DNA from: Arthrobacter agilis
GTDB lineage: Bacteria > Actinomycetota > Actinomycetes > Actinomycetales > Micrococcaceae
Length of the DNA: 64,000 nt
Assembly: GCF_030816075.1 (NCBI RefSeq)
Contig: NZ_JAUSXO010000001.1
Coordinates: forward strand, 372,001 to 436,000
Direction of reading: 5' to 3'
In this document: in pieces, positions 26,820 through 39,934 of the stretch
Layout: each line of letters begins with the position of its first letter
Position numbering within the stretch: position 1 is the stretch's first letter
The notes under the pieces: model-generated
The model's database searches: none
What the model was told of the DNA's origin: nothing
Seen by the model: the letters and a program-made list of their open reading frames with translations, nothing else
Translations under genes and position numbers: made by a program

Positions 26820-27621
26820 GCTCCGGCGCCAGCGCCCCGGGCAGGCCCACGCTGAAGAGCGTCCGCGGATCCTGCAGCAGGGCCGGCGGGTCGAAGTCCG
26901 AGCGCCGCAGCCAGCCGTGCAGGTGCGCCGGGCGCAGCAGGCCGTCCTCGTGCATCAGGACCGGGCCCACCTGTCCCGTCCGGAAGTGCTCTCCGTCCGG
27001 ATCGGCGATGGCCACGGCGTCGCCGTCCTGCACGGCCTCCTCGAACGCGTGGAGCTGGCGCTCCCACTTCGGTGCGGCGCGTCCGCCCGGGGGCTCGGGT
27101 GGCATGAGCAGTGTCGCGTCGCCCTCGGGAGGGTGGGACGCGGCCCGCCAGACCCACAGCCGCCGGCCCTCCGGCTCGGCCGGGACGCGCTCCTGCGCGG
27201 GTGGGGGCCAGTAGTAGGGGAGATCCTCGGGGATGCCGGGGAACCTGCTGCGGTAGATCTCCGGCGCCTTCTGGATCAGGTTGGACTGGTGGCTCACATG
27301 GAACGCGGGCTCACCCAGCCAGGGCGGCATCGGCACGTCCGGGTCATCGAGCACGTGCGGGGCGAACTCCAGGATCTGCCGGTGCGTCGAGTCCGCGTGG
27401 CCGCGGGAGACCCACTCGGACACCATGGCCAGGCCGTACACGGTCAGGGCCGGGACGTAGCCCATCCACATGCGGATGGCCGGGTGCTGCCGCCACCCGT
27501 AGTCGGGGATCACGAGGGCGCGCAGGGCCTGCAGGGTCTCGACGCGCTGCTTGCCGAGCCTCGCCTGGTCCAGCACCCGGGCACTGGCCGCGAAGTCGGG
27601 GTACGGCAGGAAGGTCTGCAT
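26806..27621 (-). CDS. MSMEG_6728-family protein (Pyr_excise-like)
   Basis: A 271-residue protein. The N-terminus ([33 protein letters not shown]) is the signature of the pyrimidine-dimer glycosylase-like family found in mycobacteria and relatives as MSMEG_6728. KPW-like ends and a RKRLWVWR-like ([12 protein letters not shown]) segment follow. The DNA-repair role is inferred from the distant T4 endonuclease V relationship and is not proven. ATG 27619-27621. It converges on the phosphodiesterase gene, overlapping by 14 bases. Confidence 0.85.
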   Translation of the reverse strand: MQTFLPYPDFAASARVLDQARLGKQRVETLQALRALVIPDYGWRQHPAIRMWMGYVPALTVYGLAMVSEWVSRGHADSTHRQILEFAPHVLDDPDVPMPPWLGEPAFHVSHQSNLIQKAPEIYRSRFPGIPEDLPYYWPPPAQERVPAEPEGRRLWVWRAASHPPEGDATLLMPPEPPGGRAAPKWERQLHAFEEAVQDGDAVAIADPDGEHFRTGQVGPVLMHEDGLLRPAHLHGWLRRSDFDPPALLQDPRTLFSVGLPGALAPELRPT

Positions 27622-27663
27622 CGCGTCAGTCTTCCATGCGGCGCCGGACCTCCGACGGGCGGC

Positions 27664-29166
27664 CTAGATCTCCCAGGGAGCCTTGACCGGGAAGTACTTC
27701 TCGAGGAAGTCCGTGACGAGGCGGGCCCGCTCGTCGGCCGGGACCTCCGGGAAGCTGCCGTCGTTGAGGCAGAAGAAGTCCTGGTCGCGCTTGTCCAGCA
27801 TCTTGTTGAGGCTCTTCAGCCCCGAGCGCATCGTGGTGTCCACGTACTTCACGCGGGCCATCTCCTGCGTCACGGCCCGCCCGGTGAGCAGGGCGTAGTA
27901 GTGGTACAGCGAGTTGGTGACCGAGATGTTGTCCTTCGCGCGGAAACGCGACGCCGCCGTCGCCGTGAACTCGGCCGCGAACTCGTCCTCCATCTCGAGC
28001 AGGACGCTCTTGCGCAGGGGAGCGGCGGTGTGCTCGAGGTGGCGCGTGGTGATGCGCCCGAAGCGTTCGTGCAGCAGGCGCCGGTTGACGCGCGCCGCGT
28101 TCTCGAAGCCGCTGCGCTCGGCGTCGTTCTCGCCGAGCCCGATGCGCGTGTCCGCCTCGATGAACTTGGTGATCCCGCCCGGGGAGAAGAACATGTCCGG
28201 CGCCACGGGGTGCCCGAAGAACATGTCGTCGTTGGAGTAGAGGAAGTACTCGGACAGGCCGGGGATGTGCTGCAGCTGCGCCTCGACGGCCTGCGAGTTG
28301 TGCGTCGGGAGGACGGACGGGTCCTTGAAGTGCTCCTCGGAACGCACGAGCGTCACGGACGGGTGGTCCGCGAGCCAGGCGGGCCGGTCCGAGTCCGTGG
28401 CGATGAAGATGCGGCGCACCCACGGCGCGAACATGTAGACCGAGCGGAGCGCGTACTTCAGCTCGTCGATCTGGCGGAAGCGGGCCTCGTGGTCGTCGCC
28501 CTCGCCCACCACCACGCCCTTCATGCGTTCCGCGCGGGCCGCCTGGAACTCCGGGCTGCTGCCGTCCACCCAGGAGAAGACCATGTCGATGTCGAAGTCG
28601 ATGTCCGTGGCGTGGTCCGCGAACATGTTGTCGATGGTGGGCCACGTGAGGCCGTGGCGTACCACCTCGCCGCGCACCACCTCGGCGCCCGGCAGGGTAC
28701 GGCGGGTCAGGGAGTTCTCGACGGGCAGCTCGATGGCCCGCTCCCCGAGCGCCCACAGCTCGATCTGCACGCCGGCCGACGGACCGTAGGCCAGCCCGCC
28801 GAGGGGTTCGATGCGCGGGCGGAACAGGCGGAAGATCCGCGCCTTGCCGCTCTTCGAGAGTGCGCCGTCGCTCACCAGGAGGGTGGTGCGGCGCTTGGTG
28901 TCCACGGTCCGCGAGTAGAACGGCTCGTCGCGGCACGCCGTCACCAGCGCCGTGCGCAGCCGTTCACGGTCCGCGAGGTCCACGGCGATGACGGGCCGCT
29001 GGTCGTTGCCGCGGACCAGGAGGAACTCGATCCCGGCCCGGTCCAGGGCGGCACGGATGAAGAGCAGGTCCTCGACCATGGCCTGGTGGGGGGTGCGGTC
29101 CTGGTTGATCAGGGTGAAACGCCGTTTGACGGTGGTGATGTCCGCACGGCCCTCGAGCCGCGCCAC
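27664..29166 (-). CDS. Stealth family phosphotransferase; true start probably upstream
   Basis: At least 500 residues. The Stealth conserved regions are present: CR1 FDIDMVFSWVDGSSPEF, CR2 DELKYALRSVYMFAPWVRRI to FLYSNDDMFFG, then the CR3/CR4 parts (RKSVLLEMEDEF, YHYYALLTGRA). Stealth enzymes transfer sugar-phosphate units, typically GlcNAc-1-phosphate or similar, to build capsule or cell-wall polymers. The GTG at 29166 has no ribosome-binding site. The frame stays open with coding-like use up to an ATT at 29259, which has GGAGGT 5 bases ahead, so the real protein may be 31 residues longer. No other ATG/GTG/TTG lies in that stretch. Confidence 0.9.
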   Translation of the reverse strand: MARLEGRADITTVKRRFTLINQDRTPHQAMVEDLLFIRAALDRAGIEFLLVRGNDQRPVIAVDLADRERLRTALVTACRDEPFYSRTVDTKRRTTLLVSDGALSKSGKARIFRLFRPRIEPLGGLAYGPSAGVQIELWALGERAIELPVENSLTRRTLPGAEVVRGEVVRHGLTWPTIDNMFADHATDIDFDIDMVFSWVDGSSPEFQAARAERMKGVVVGEGDDHEARFRQIDELKYALRSVYMFAPWVRRIFIATDSDRPAWLADHPSVTLVRSEEHFKDPSVLPTHNSQAVEAQLQHIPGLSEYFLYSNDDMFFGHPVAPDMFFSPGGITKFIEADTRIGLGENDAERSGFENAARVNRRLLHERFGRITTRHLEHTAAPLRKSVLLEMEDEFAAEFTATAASRFRAKDNISVTNSLYHYYALLTGRAVTQEMARVKYVDTTMRSGLKSLNKMLDKRDQDFFCLNDGSFPEVPADERARLVTDFLEKYFPVKAPWEI

Positions 29167-29442
29167 CGCCGCGCGAGACGCCGATTCGAGGATCTCCGCT
29201 TCGTTCTCCGGCTCCGGGGCACCGAAATAGATGTCGTGTTGGGCAGCCGTATCTGTAATCGGAACCTCCGGAGGTGGGTGTGGTCGCTTCCCATGATAGG
29301 GCCTGGCACGGCGGTGCCGATGCGGGCGGACACCCTACCGCTTCGGGGTCGTGCGGTCCAGCCCTCCGGCCGGCGGATCCGGGGTTGCTGCCGGGCGTGG
29401 TGCGTCCCCCGCCCGCCTGCCGGCTCCTCCCGCCCGGAGTGC

Positions 29443-30078
29443 TCAGTACCCGCGGTAGAGCTCACCCACGGGCACGTCCGCCGCGAGCCGGTTGCCGGGG
29501 CCGGGCAGCGGGCACGCCCACTGCTCGTCGTAGGCGCAGGAGGGGTTGTACGCGAAGTTGAGGTCCACCACGAGGCTGCCGGGGGCACGCCCCTCGCCGA
29601 GGTGGGCGCCCTTGATGGTGTCGAGGACGTAGCGTCCGCCGCCGTAGGTGCCGCCCGGTGTGCCCGCGGTGCCGTCCCGCAGGGGCAGGAACAGGCCGCC
29701 GCCGTAGGAGGCGAGCCTCCACAGCGCCAGGGACCCGAGTCCCGGCAGCACGAGGGTGCCGAGGCGACGGAACGGCACCACGCCGTCGGTGCCGGTCGCG
29801 ACGTCCATCTCCTCGCCCGCGCCGTCGTCGTCGAGGAGGGCCTCGAAGCGGAACGCCGGATCGTAGGGTGCGACGGCGAGTCCGGGGAAGGACGCCTTCG
29901 CGCGCTCGCCGAGGGCGGACGCCGGATGTGTGCGGAAGAGCTCGTCACGGCCCCGGCACCACAGGCCGTGCGCGGCCTCGGGCGACTCCGACACGGCGCG
30001 CTCGCGGACGTCGTCGTAGAGGCCGAAGACGCGGCGGCGCCAGTCGGCCGTGGCCAGTGCGGTGGTGAGCGCCGTCAT
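29443..30078 (-). CDS. DUF1684 domain-containing protein
   Basis: A 211-residue cytoplasmic protein of the DUF1684 family. The C-terminal family motif VVDLNFAYNPSCAYDEQWACPLPGPGNRL (NPxCAYdxxWxCPLpPxxN) is present. The N-terminus carries an LWCRGRDELFRTHPASAL-like helix, also typical. No enzymatic function is established. ATG 30076-30078 with no good ribosome-binding site; it lies divergent from the TauE/SafE gene. Confidence 0.85.
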   Translation of the reverse strand: MTALTTALATADWRRRVFGLYDDVRERAVSESPEAAHGLWCRGRDELFRTHPASALGERAKASFPGLAVAPYDPAFRFEALLDDDGAGEEMDVATGTDGVVPFRRLGTLVLPGLGSLALWRLASYGGGLFLPLRDGTAGTPGGTYGGGRYVLDTIKGAHLGEGRAPGSLVVDLNFAYNPSCAYDEQWACPLPGPGNRLAADVPVGELYRGY

Positions 30079-30134
30079 GGTGTCAGGCTACGGGACGGCG
30101 GGGGGCCCCGGTGGCCCCGGCGTACTGTAGCGGG

Positions 30135-30887
30135 GTGACTCTCGGCATCTTCTGCATCGTGCTGGCCTCCATCCTCGTCGGGGCCGTGGCGCAGCGTATC
30201 GCCGGACTCGGCTTCGCCCTGCTCATCGCGCCGTTCCTCGTGATCATCCTCGGACCCCACGCGGGCGTGCTCATGGTCAACATCTGCGGCGTGGTGTCCT
30301 CGTCGATCATCGTGGGCCGGGTGTGGAAGGACATCGACTGGGGCATGTTCCGCTGGCTCGTGCTGCCGTCGCTGCTCGGCTCGATCCCCGGGTCCTTCCT
30401 CGCCGTCGTCGTCCCGTCGGCGCCCCTGTCGGTCACGGTCGGCGTCGTCGTGCTCGTCGCCCTGACCGTCTCCCTCGTGCTCCAGCGCTCCGACGTCGTG
30501 GTGCGCGGCAATGCGCCGAAGGCCGTCGCGGGCTTCACCGCGGGCCTCACCAACTCGATGGCGGGCGTCGGCGGGCCTGCGGTGAGCGCGTACGCCGTCC
30601 TCTCCCGCTGGCCGCAGCGCCCCTTCGCCGCGACGCTCCAGCCGTTCTTCGTGTGCATCGGCAGCGTGACACTGGCCGTCAAGCTGCTCCTGGACCCGTC
30701 CCAGGCGCCGGTCCTCGCGCCGTGGATGTGGCTCGCGATCGGGGTGGTCATCGTCACCGGGATCGTCGTGGGGGAGAAGGTGGGCCGGTTCGTCCGTGAC
30801 GAGCAGGCGCGGCTGTTCGTCATCGTGATCGCGTTCGTCGGTGCGGCGCTCGCCGTCGTCAAGGGACTCCTCGACCTCCAGGGGTGA
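30135..30887 (+). CDS. TauE/SafE family sulfite/anion exporter
   Basis: A 250-residue membrane protein with eight helices in two repeats (GIFCIVLASILVGAVAQRIAG at the start, VAGFTAGLTNSMAGVGGPAVS in the second half). TauE/SafE proteins move sulfite, sulfonates or other organic anions out of the cell; the substrate is unknown here. Start: GTG 30135 with TACTGT 6 bases upstream, which fits a leaderless transcript; the GTG at 30111 is a weaker choice. Confidence 0.85.
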   Translation: MTLGIFCIVLASILVGAVAQRIAGLGFALLIAPFLVIILGPHAGVLMVNICGVVSSSIIVGRVWKDIDWGMFRWLVLPSLLGSIPGSFLAVVVPSAPLSVTVGVVVLVALTVSLVLQRSDVVVRGNAPKAVAGFTAGLTNSMAGVGGPAVSAYAVLSRWPQRPFAATLQPFFVCIGSVTLAVKLLLDPSQAPVLAPWMWLAIGVVIVTGIVVGEKVGRFVRDEQARLFVIVIAFVGAALAVVKGLLDLQG

Positions 30888-30967
30888 CCGGCCCCACCGC
30901 ACCCGGAGGAGTGCCGGGTCCGCGTCGATGGGCGCCCGGGGTCCCCGCCGATGGCACCATGGAAGGG

Positions 30968-32215
30968 ATGAAACTCCCCACCAAACCCCGTACCCTGCCC
31001 ATGCCCCTGTGGCTGCAGGGGGTGTTCGAACTCGGCCAGGCCGCCGTGCTCTCGGCGCTGCTCGTCGTCCTCCCGATCGCCGCGGTGTGGCTCACCGGGG
31101 GCTTTGCGGACCGCACCGCGGAGTCCGCCGCCCGCCTCGCCGGCCAGGGGTGGCTCGTCATGCACGGCGTGCCGCTCGTGCAGGGCTCGGGGCTCCTCCA
31201 CGTGGTGCCGCTCGGGCTGGTCCTCGTGCCGCTGCTGCTCGCCTGGCGTGCGGGGCGCCGCCTCGCCCGGGCCTCCTACACGGACCAGCTGTGGCAGGCC
31301 CTGCTCGGCGCGCTGCTGACCTATGCGCTCGTCGGCGCGGCCGTGGCGCACCTGTCCGCGACCCCCGAAGCCTCGGCACCCCTGGTGGCCGGGGCGCTGA
31401 TCCCGCCCGTGTCCGCCGGGATCGGCCTCATCACGGGCGCCTACCGCGAGGCCGGCGCCTGGAGCCGACTCGTCGGCGTCGACTTCGCCGCCTGGGTGAG
31501 CCGCACCAGCCAGCACTCCCGCTGGGCGGGCTCCTACGCGTGGTCCGTCCTGCGCTCGGGCTTCCTCGCGGTGATGGTCACCCTGTGCCTCTCGGCCGTG
31601 CTGCTCTCGGTCGCGATCGGGCTGAACTGGGCCGGCATCGCCGCCATCTACGAGCGGATCGACGGCGGGATCGCCGGCGCGTCCGTGGTGACCCTGCTCC
31701 AGCTCGGATTCCTGCCGAACCTCGCGATGTGGACGATGGCCTGGTCCACGGGCGCCGGCTTCGCGCTCGGCACCGGCAGCTCACTCACCCCGCTGGCCAG
31801 CACTGTGGGCCCCCTGCCCGCCCTGCCCATCCTCGGTGCCCTGCCCGCCGGCACCCTGGAGTACGGCTACGCCGCGCTCGCCATCCCCGTCCTCGCGGGG
31901 CTCCTCGCCGGCTGGTGGTTCTTCCGTGAGGGCGAGAACCACTTCGACGAGTGGCTCGTGCTGCACAGCCCCCACCGGTGGCTGACCTCGACGGCGTCCA
32001 CGCTGGCGCTCGCCGTGCTGATCGGCCTCGCCGCGGGCCTCGGCGGAGCCGCCGTCGCCCTCGTCTCGCGGGCCTCGCTCGGCCTCGGGCGCTTCACCGA
32101 CCTCGGGCCGGACCCGCTCGCGGTGGGCCTGTGGCTCGCCGTCGAGGTGGCCGTCGGAGCCGTCCTCGGCCACGCTGCCGGACCCCTGCTCGAGCGCGAG
32201 CCGCGCCGCCGCTGA
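30968..32215 (+). CDS. DUF6350 membrane protein (PerM-like)
   Basis: A 415-residue membrane protein with about ten helices, including LQGVFELGQAAVLSALLVVLP and SWFF-like (LAGWWFFREGENHF) spans. It matches the DUF6350 family, which sits ahead of purN in many actinobacteria as it does here. The role is unproven; some annotation links it to cell division. ATG 30968 is chosen (GGAAGG lies unusually close); an in-frame ATG at 30959 is possible. It is followed by a convergent small membrane gene and then purN. Confidence 0.78.
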   Translation: MKLPTKPRTLPMPLWLQGVFELGQAAVLSALLVVLPIAAVWLTGGFADRTAESAARLAGQGWLVMHGVPLVQGSGLLHVVPLGLVLVPLLLAWRAGRRLARASYTDQLWQALLGALLTYALVGAAVAHLSATPEASAPLVAGALIPPVSAGIGLITGAYREAGAWSRLVGVDFAAWVSRTSQHSRWAGSYAWSVLRSGFLAVMVTLCLSAVLLSVAIGLNWAGIAAIYERIDGGIAGASVVTLLQLGFLPNLAMWTMAWSTGAGFALGTGSSLTPLASTVGPLPALPILGALPAGTLEYGYAALAIPVLAGLLAGWWFFREGENHFDEWLVLHSPHRWLTSTASTLALAVLIGLAAGLGGAAVALVSRASLGLGRFTDLGPDPLAVGLWLAVEVAVGAVLGHAAGPLLEREPRRR

Positions 32216-32240
32216 GGGTGTTCCTGCCGGTGGTCGGTTG

Positions 32241-32294
32241 GGCCGGCCGGGTCGGCGGGGCCGGCCGGGTCGGCGGGGCCGGCCGGGTCGGCCG
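32241..32294. repeat. Three 18-bp tandem repeats in a convergent gap
   Basis: GGCCGGCCGGGTCGGCGG occurs at 32241-32258 and 32259-32276, then a 17/18 copy at 32277-32294. Its GGCCGGCC core is self-complementary. It lies between the 3' ends of the DUF6350 and small membrane protein genes, so it may act as a bidirectional terminator; this is inference. Confidence 0.6.
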
Positions 32295-32296
32295 GG

Positions 32297-32728
32297 TCAG
32301 CCGCCGAGGCCCTCGAGCTTCCGCAGCCCGTCCTCGCACTGGCCCTGCGCGTCCAGCGTGAGGGCTTGCGACATGCAGTCCTCGTAGGTCTGGGTGACAC
32401 GCCAGAGGAGCACCGAGGCACCCGTGCCCGTCACGAGGAACAGGGTCGCCGCGAGGCCGATGGACGTCGCCACCAGGACCAGGCGGGGGAGTTTCGCGGC
32501 GATCGCCTTCACGAGGGCGACGACGCCGGCCCCGAGCGCGAACAGCGCCAGGACGAGGGCGAGCACCTTCCAGGGCAGCACGAGGTTGCTCGCCAGCACC
32601 GAGCCGAGCAGTGTCATCAGGAACAGGCGGAGCCACAGGCGTGCCGAGGCGGCGGCCTCGCCGTCGGGCCTTCCCTGCCCCGTTCCGGCCCGCCCCGGCC
32701 CGCTCTGTCCCGTGCCCTGCTGCGTCAT
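32297..32728 (-). CDS. Hypothetical membrane protein
   Basis: A 143-residue protein of unknown function. A Gly/Gln-rich N-terminus (residues 1-25) precedes three to four helices (LWLRLFLMTLLGSVLA, LVLPWKVLALVLALFALGAGVVALV, LVLVATSIGLAATLFLVTGTGASVLLW) and a Cys-containing end (YEDCMSQALTLDAQGQCEDG), probably outside the membrane. ATG 32726-32728 has a strong TGGAGGAACG site. It is convergent with DUF6350 and divergent from purN. Confidence 0.7.
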   Translation of the reverse strand: MTQQGTGQSGPGRAGTGQGRPDGEAAASARLWLRLFLMTLLGSVLASNLVLPWKVLALVLALFALGAGVVALVKAIAAKLPRLVLVATSIGLAATLFLVTGTGASVLLWRVTQTYEDCMSQALTLDAQGQCEDGLRKLEGLGG

Positions 32729-32783
32729 CGTTCCTCCATCGGCATGGTTCAACCCTAGGCGAGCGGAGACCTAAGGTTGAGCC

Positions 32784-33374
32784 ATGCGCATCGTTGTCCT
32801 CGTCTCCGGCACCGGGTCGAATCTCCAGGCCGTGATCGACGCCGTCGCCGACGGCACCCTGAACGTCACCATCGCGGCCGTGGGCGCGGACCGGACCGGG
32901 ACCGGCGGCGTCCGGCGGGCGGCCGAGGCGGGCATCGGGACGTTCGAGGTGGACTTCCGGCAGTACGCGGACCGCGCCGAGTGGAACCGGGCGCTCACCC
33001 GCGCCGTCGCGGCCCACGAGCCGGACTACGTGGTCTCCTCGGGCTTCATGCGGATCCTCGACCAGCACTTCCTGGACCGCTTCCCCGACCGCTACCTCAA
33101 CACGCACCCGGCCCTGCTGCCGAGCTTCCCGGGCGCGCACGGCGTGCGCGACGCCCTGGCGTACGGCGTCAAGGTCACGGGCTGCACCGTCATGATCGCC
33201 GACGCCGGCGTGGACACCGGGCCCATCCTCGCCCAGGCGCCGGTCGCCGTCCTGCCCGGGGATACCGAGGAGACCCTGCACGAGCGCATCAAGGTCGAGG
33301 AGCGCAGGCTCCTGATCGAGACCCTCGCGCAGCTCGCGGCATCCACCGACGCCGGCTCCGCGGCGGGAGCCTGA
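32784..33374 (+). CDS. purN: Phosphoribosylglycinamide formyltransferase
   Basis: A 196-residue GAR transformylase, third step of purine synthesis, using 10-formyl-THF. The opening MRIVVLVSGTGSNLQAV and the formyl-folate site NTHPALLPSFPG, with the catalytic Asn-His pair and VDTGPILAQ, are complete. ATG 32784 has TAAGGT 6 bases upstream: this could be a -10 box of a leaderless mRNA or an AAGG ribosome site. The stop (TGA) is followed after one base by the corA start. Folate-linked genes elsewhere in the window (purH, purU, glyA, folD) use or make the same cofactor. Confidence 0.96.
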   Translation: MRIVVLVSGTGSNLQAVIDAVADGTLNVTIAAVGADRTGTGGVRRAAEAGIGTFEVDFRQYADRAEWNRALTRAVAAHEPDYVVSSGFMRILDQHFLDRFPDRYLNTHPALLPSFPGAHGVRDALAYGVKVTGCTVMIADAGVDTGPILAQAPVAVLPGDTEETLHERIKVEERRLLIETLAQLAASTDAGSAAGA

Positions 33375-33375
33375 G

Positions 33376-34392
33376 ATGCCCCTGGTCGCCAACGCCGTCT
33401 ACGTCGACGGGAAGAAGCGGATCAACCCGGGCACCCTGGACCAGACCTTCGAGATCATGCGCGACAGCGGCGGCATGGGCTGGATCGGCCTGTACCGTCC
33501 GGACCCCGAGGAGATCAGCGCCGTCGAGGCCGAGTTCGGCCTGCACCCGCTCGCCGTCGAGGACGCCACGAACGGCCACCAGCGGGCCAAGCTCGAACGC
33601 TACGGCGACACCCTCTTCCTGGTGCTGCGGCCCGCGCTCTACCTCGACGCCGAGGAGAAGGTGGAGTTCGGTGAGCTGCACCTCTTCATCGGGAAGGATT
33701 TCGTGGTGACCATCCGGCACGCGGAGTCACCGGACCTCGGCGTCGTGCGCCGCAGGCTCGAGGCGGATCCGGACCTCCTGCGCACCGGTCCGCAGGCCGT
33801 CCTGTACGCGATGCTGGACCAGGTGGTGGACGAGTACGGGCCCGTGGTACAGGGCCTCGAGAACGACATCGACGAGATCGAGAACGAACTGTTCGGCGGA
33901 GCCCCCGACGTCTCCCGCCGGATCTACGAACTGCACCGCGAGGTGATCGAGTTCCAGCGCGCCACCCAGCCCCTTGAGGCCGTGATGGAGTCCCTCCTGC
34001 GCGGCTCCGAGAAGTACCGGATGGACCCCGAGCTCATCCAGAACCTCCGCGACGTACAGGACCACGTGATCCGCGTCGTCGAGCGCGTCAACACCTTCCG
34101 CGCGCTCCTGCAGAACGCACTGACCGTGCACTCCACGCTCGTGGCCCAGCAGCAGAACGAGGAGATGACCCGGATGACGGAGACGTCACTGACGCAGGGC
34201 GAGGAGGTCAAGCGCATCTCCTCGTGGGCGGCGATCCTCTTCGCGCCCACCCTGATCGCCTCGATCTACGGCATGAACTTCGACGCCATGCCCGAGCTGC
34301 ACTGGCAGCTGGGCTACCCGTTCGCGCTCGTGCTCATGGTGGCCATGGGCGTGGGGCTGTACTGGGCGTTCAAGCGCAACCACTGGCTCTAG
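33376..34392 (+). CDS. corA: CorA-type Mg2+/Co2+ transporter
   Basis: A 338-residue CorA protein. The long cytoplasmic domain (residues about 1-275, ending in coiled-coil helices VLYAMLDQVVDEYGPVVQGL and beyond) is followed by two C-terminal membrane helices. The pore signature YGMNF (GMN) lies between them. Homopentameric channel for Mg2+ or Co2+. ATG 33376 lies one base after the purN stop, so purN and corA are cotranscribed. A strong hairpin terminator follows. Confidence 0.94.
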   Translation: MPLVANAVYVDGKKRINPGTLDQTFEIMRDSGGMGWIGLYRPDPEEISAVEAEFGLHPLAVEDATNGHQRAKLERYGDTLFLVLRPALYLDAEEKVEFGELHLFIGKDFVVTIRHAESPDLGVVRRRLEADPDLLRTGPQAVLYAMLDQVVDEYGPVVQGLENDIDEIENELFGGAPDVSRRIYELHREVIEFQRATQPLEAVMESLLRGSEKYRMDPELIQNLRDVQDHVIRVVERVNTFRALLQNALTVHSTLVAQQQNEEMTRMTETSLTQGEEVKRISSWAAILFAPTLIASIYGMNFDAMPELHWQLGYPFALVLMVAMGVGLYWAFKRNHWL

Positions 34393-34399
34393 GGCCGCA

Positions 34400-34425
34400 C
34401 CACGGGCGCCGGTCGGCGCCCGTGG
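34400..34425. terminator. Hairpin terminator between corA and the MFS gene
   Basis: CCACGGGCGCC (34400-34410) pairs perfectly with GGCGCCCGTGG (34415-34425), an 11-bp stem with loop GGTC. It lies just after the corA stop and before the convergent MFS gene end, so it can end transcription from both sides. There is no U tract. Confidence 0.7.
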
Positions 34426-34429
34426 CTGC

Positions 34430-35782
34430 TCAGTGGAGCCTGGCGCTCTTCGTCTCCGGAGCGTTGAACGCCATGAACACGACGGCGAGGACCACGAGAC
34501 CGCCCGTGAGGGCGAACGTGAGCGGGAGGCCGAGGAGGGGCCACAGGAGGCTGCCGAAGATCAGCGGCACGAGGCCCGCACCGACGCGCGAGACGGTCGA
34601 GGCCCAGCCGAAGCCGCTGCCCCTGAGCTCGGTGGGGTACAGCTCCGAGACGTACGTGTAGAGCACGGGGATGGCCACCTGCACCACGAAGCCGAAGCCC
34701 AGCAGCCAGGCCGTGGCCACGGCGGGCAGGTCCAGGGTCAGCGCGAACACCACGAGCAGCGCGGCGGACCCCGGGCCCGTGATGGCGAGGAGCCACTTGC
34801 GGCCCACGCGCTCCACGAGCAGGGCGGCGGCGACGACGCCGAGGAAACCGACGCCCGTCATGAACGTGGTGGTGATGAACGCGACCGACTGCGCGTACCC
34901 CGAGGCGATGAGGATGCGCGGCATCCAGGTCAGCGCACCGTAATAGACGAGCAGGATCGTCAGGAAGAGGCTCCACGCGGTCAGCGTGATCCGCCAGTTG
35001 TAGCGCCACAGTCCGGTGAGCTGCCCCGAGATGCTGCCGAGGGACAGGCGGGGGATCTGCTCCGGATCGGGCAGGCGCCACGCCCGCTGCTCGCCGCCGG
35101 TCCGCGCGACGAGGCCGTCGATGACCTCCCGCGCCTCCTCCTGCCGGCCGCGCTGCACGAGGTAGAGCGGTGACTCGGGCACACCGCGCCGCACCCAGAA
35201 CACCAGGAGCGCCGGGAGCACCATGACGAGCATCGCGTACCGCCAGTTGCCCGTCTGCGCCACGATCGCCGTCGTCACCACACCGCACAGGAAGGCGCCG
35301 ACAGGCCACCAGGCGTCCATCGCGGTGAGGACCCGGCCGCGCTGGCGGCGCGGGGTGAACTCGCCGACCAGCGCGTAGTCCACGGGGATGCAGCCGCCGA
35401 GGCCGAAGCCGGCGAGGAACCGGAACGCGCAGAACCAGACGATGTCCGGGGAGAACGCCCCGAGCACGGTGAAGATCGAGAACACGAGGAGCGTGAGGGT
35501 GAAGGCCTTCTTGCGGCCGATGACGTCCGCGACCGTCCCCCAGGCGAACGCGCCGACGGCCATGCCGATCAGGTTCGACGTGGCGACCCACGCCGCCTGC
35601 CCGGAGGAGAGCCCCCAGTCGTCGATGAGCAGGGGGATCAGGAAGGCGTTGAGGGTGACGTCCCAGGCATCGAACATGAAGCCGAGGCCGCCGATGAGGA
35701 AGATCCGCCCCTGGACCTTCCAGCGCCAGGGGAGGTCCTGTACCACCTGGTCGCCGGTGGGAAGCTGTGTATTGATGCTCAT
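34430..35782 (-). CDS. MFS transporter (sugar/aromatic acid porter-like)
   Basis: A 450-residue transporter with twelve helices. The first loop has WGTVADVIGRKKAFT (the GxLaDrxGRkk pattern), and a central loop of about 50 residues splits the two halves. YTYVSELYPTELRGSGFGW and LVERVGRKW match the sugar porter and niacin/aromatic-acid porter subgroups. Substrate not determinable. ATG 35780-35782 has CGAAGGC upstream. Convergent with corA and divergent from purH. Confidence 0.9.
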   Translation of the reverse strand: MSINTQLPTGDQVVQDLPWRWKVQGRIFLIGGLGFMFDAWDVTLNAFLIPLLIDDWGLSSGQAAWVATSNLIGMAVGAFAWGTVADVIGRKKAFTLTLLVFSIFTVLGAFSPDIVWFCAFRFLAGFGLGGCIPVDYALVGEFTPRRQRGRVLTAMDAWWPVGAFLCGVVTTAIVAQTGNWRYAMLVMVLPALLVFWVRRGVPESPLYLVQRGRQEEAREVIDGLVARTGGEQRAWRLPDPEQIPRLSLGSISGQLTGLWRYNWRITLTAWSLFLTILLVYYGALTWMPRILIASGYAQSVAFITTTFMTGVGFLGVVAAALLVERVGRKWLLAITGPGSAALLVVFALTLDLPAVATAWLLGFGFVVQVAIPVLYTYVSELYPTELRGSGFGWASTVSRVGAGLVPLIFGSLLWPLLGLPLTFALTGGLVVLAVVFMAFNAPETKSARLH

Positions 35783-35908
35783 GATGCCTTCGTGGGAGGG
35801 GCCGTGTACTGCGAGAACTGTACCGGGAAGGACCTCCCGCGGAGCGGGAACGCAGCCCCTATAGACTGATGGGCGACCCCCGGCGAACCCTGACTGACGG
35901 AGAACTGC

Positions 35909-39869
<3,961 letters not shown>

Positions 39870-39879
39870 GACCGCACCG

Positions 39880-39917
39880 ATCAGCCGGCGTACCACCTCG
39901 GTGGTACGCCGGCTGAT
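39880..39917. terminator. Long perfect hairpin after icd
   Basis: A 17-bp arm TCAGCCGGCGTACCACC (39881-39897) pairs fully with GGTGGTACGCCGGCTGA (39900-39916); an outer A-T pair makes 18 bp. Loop TC at most (in practice CTCG). It lies 11 bases past the icd stop; a run with TTACTTC follows. It is the strongest terminator-like element in the window apart from that at 43613. Confidence 0.85.
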
Positions 39918-39934
39918 TACTTCAACAACAACTG

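Noticed and set aside
26917..30138. A 1,073-codon plus-strand frame
   Set aside because: It lies over the Stealth, MSMEG_6728 and DUF1684 genes on the other strand and reads as low-complexity Arg/Gly/His.
35783..35908. A ZTP riboswitch ahead of purH
   Set aside because: The conserved GACTGGC and CCGCCTGGGC halves seen before glyA are absent.
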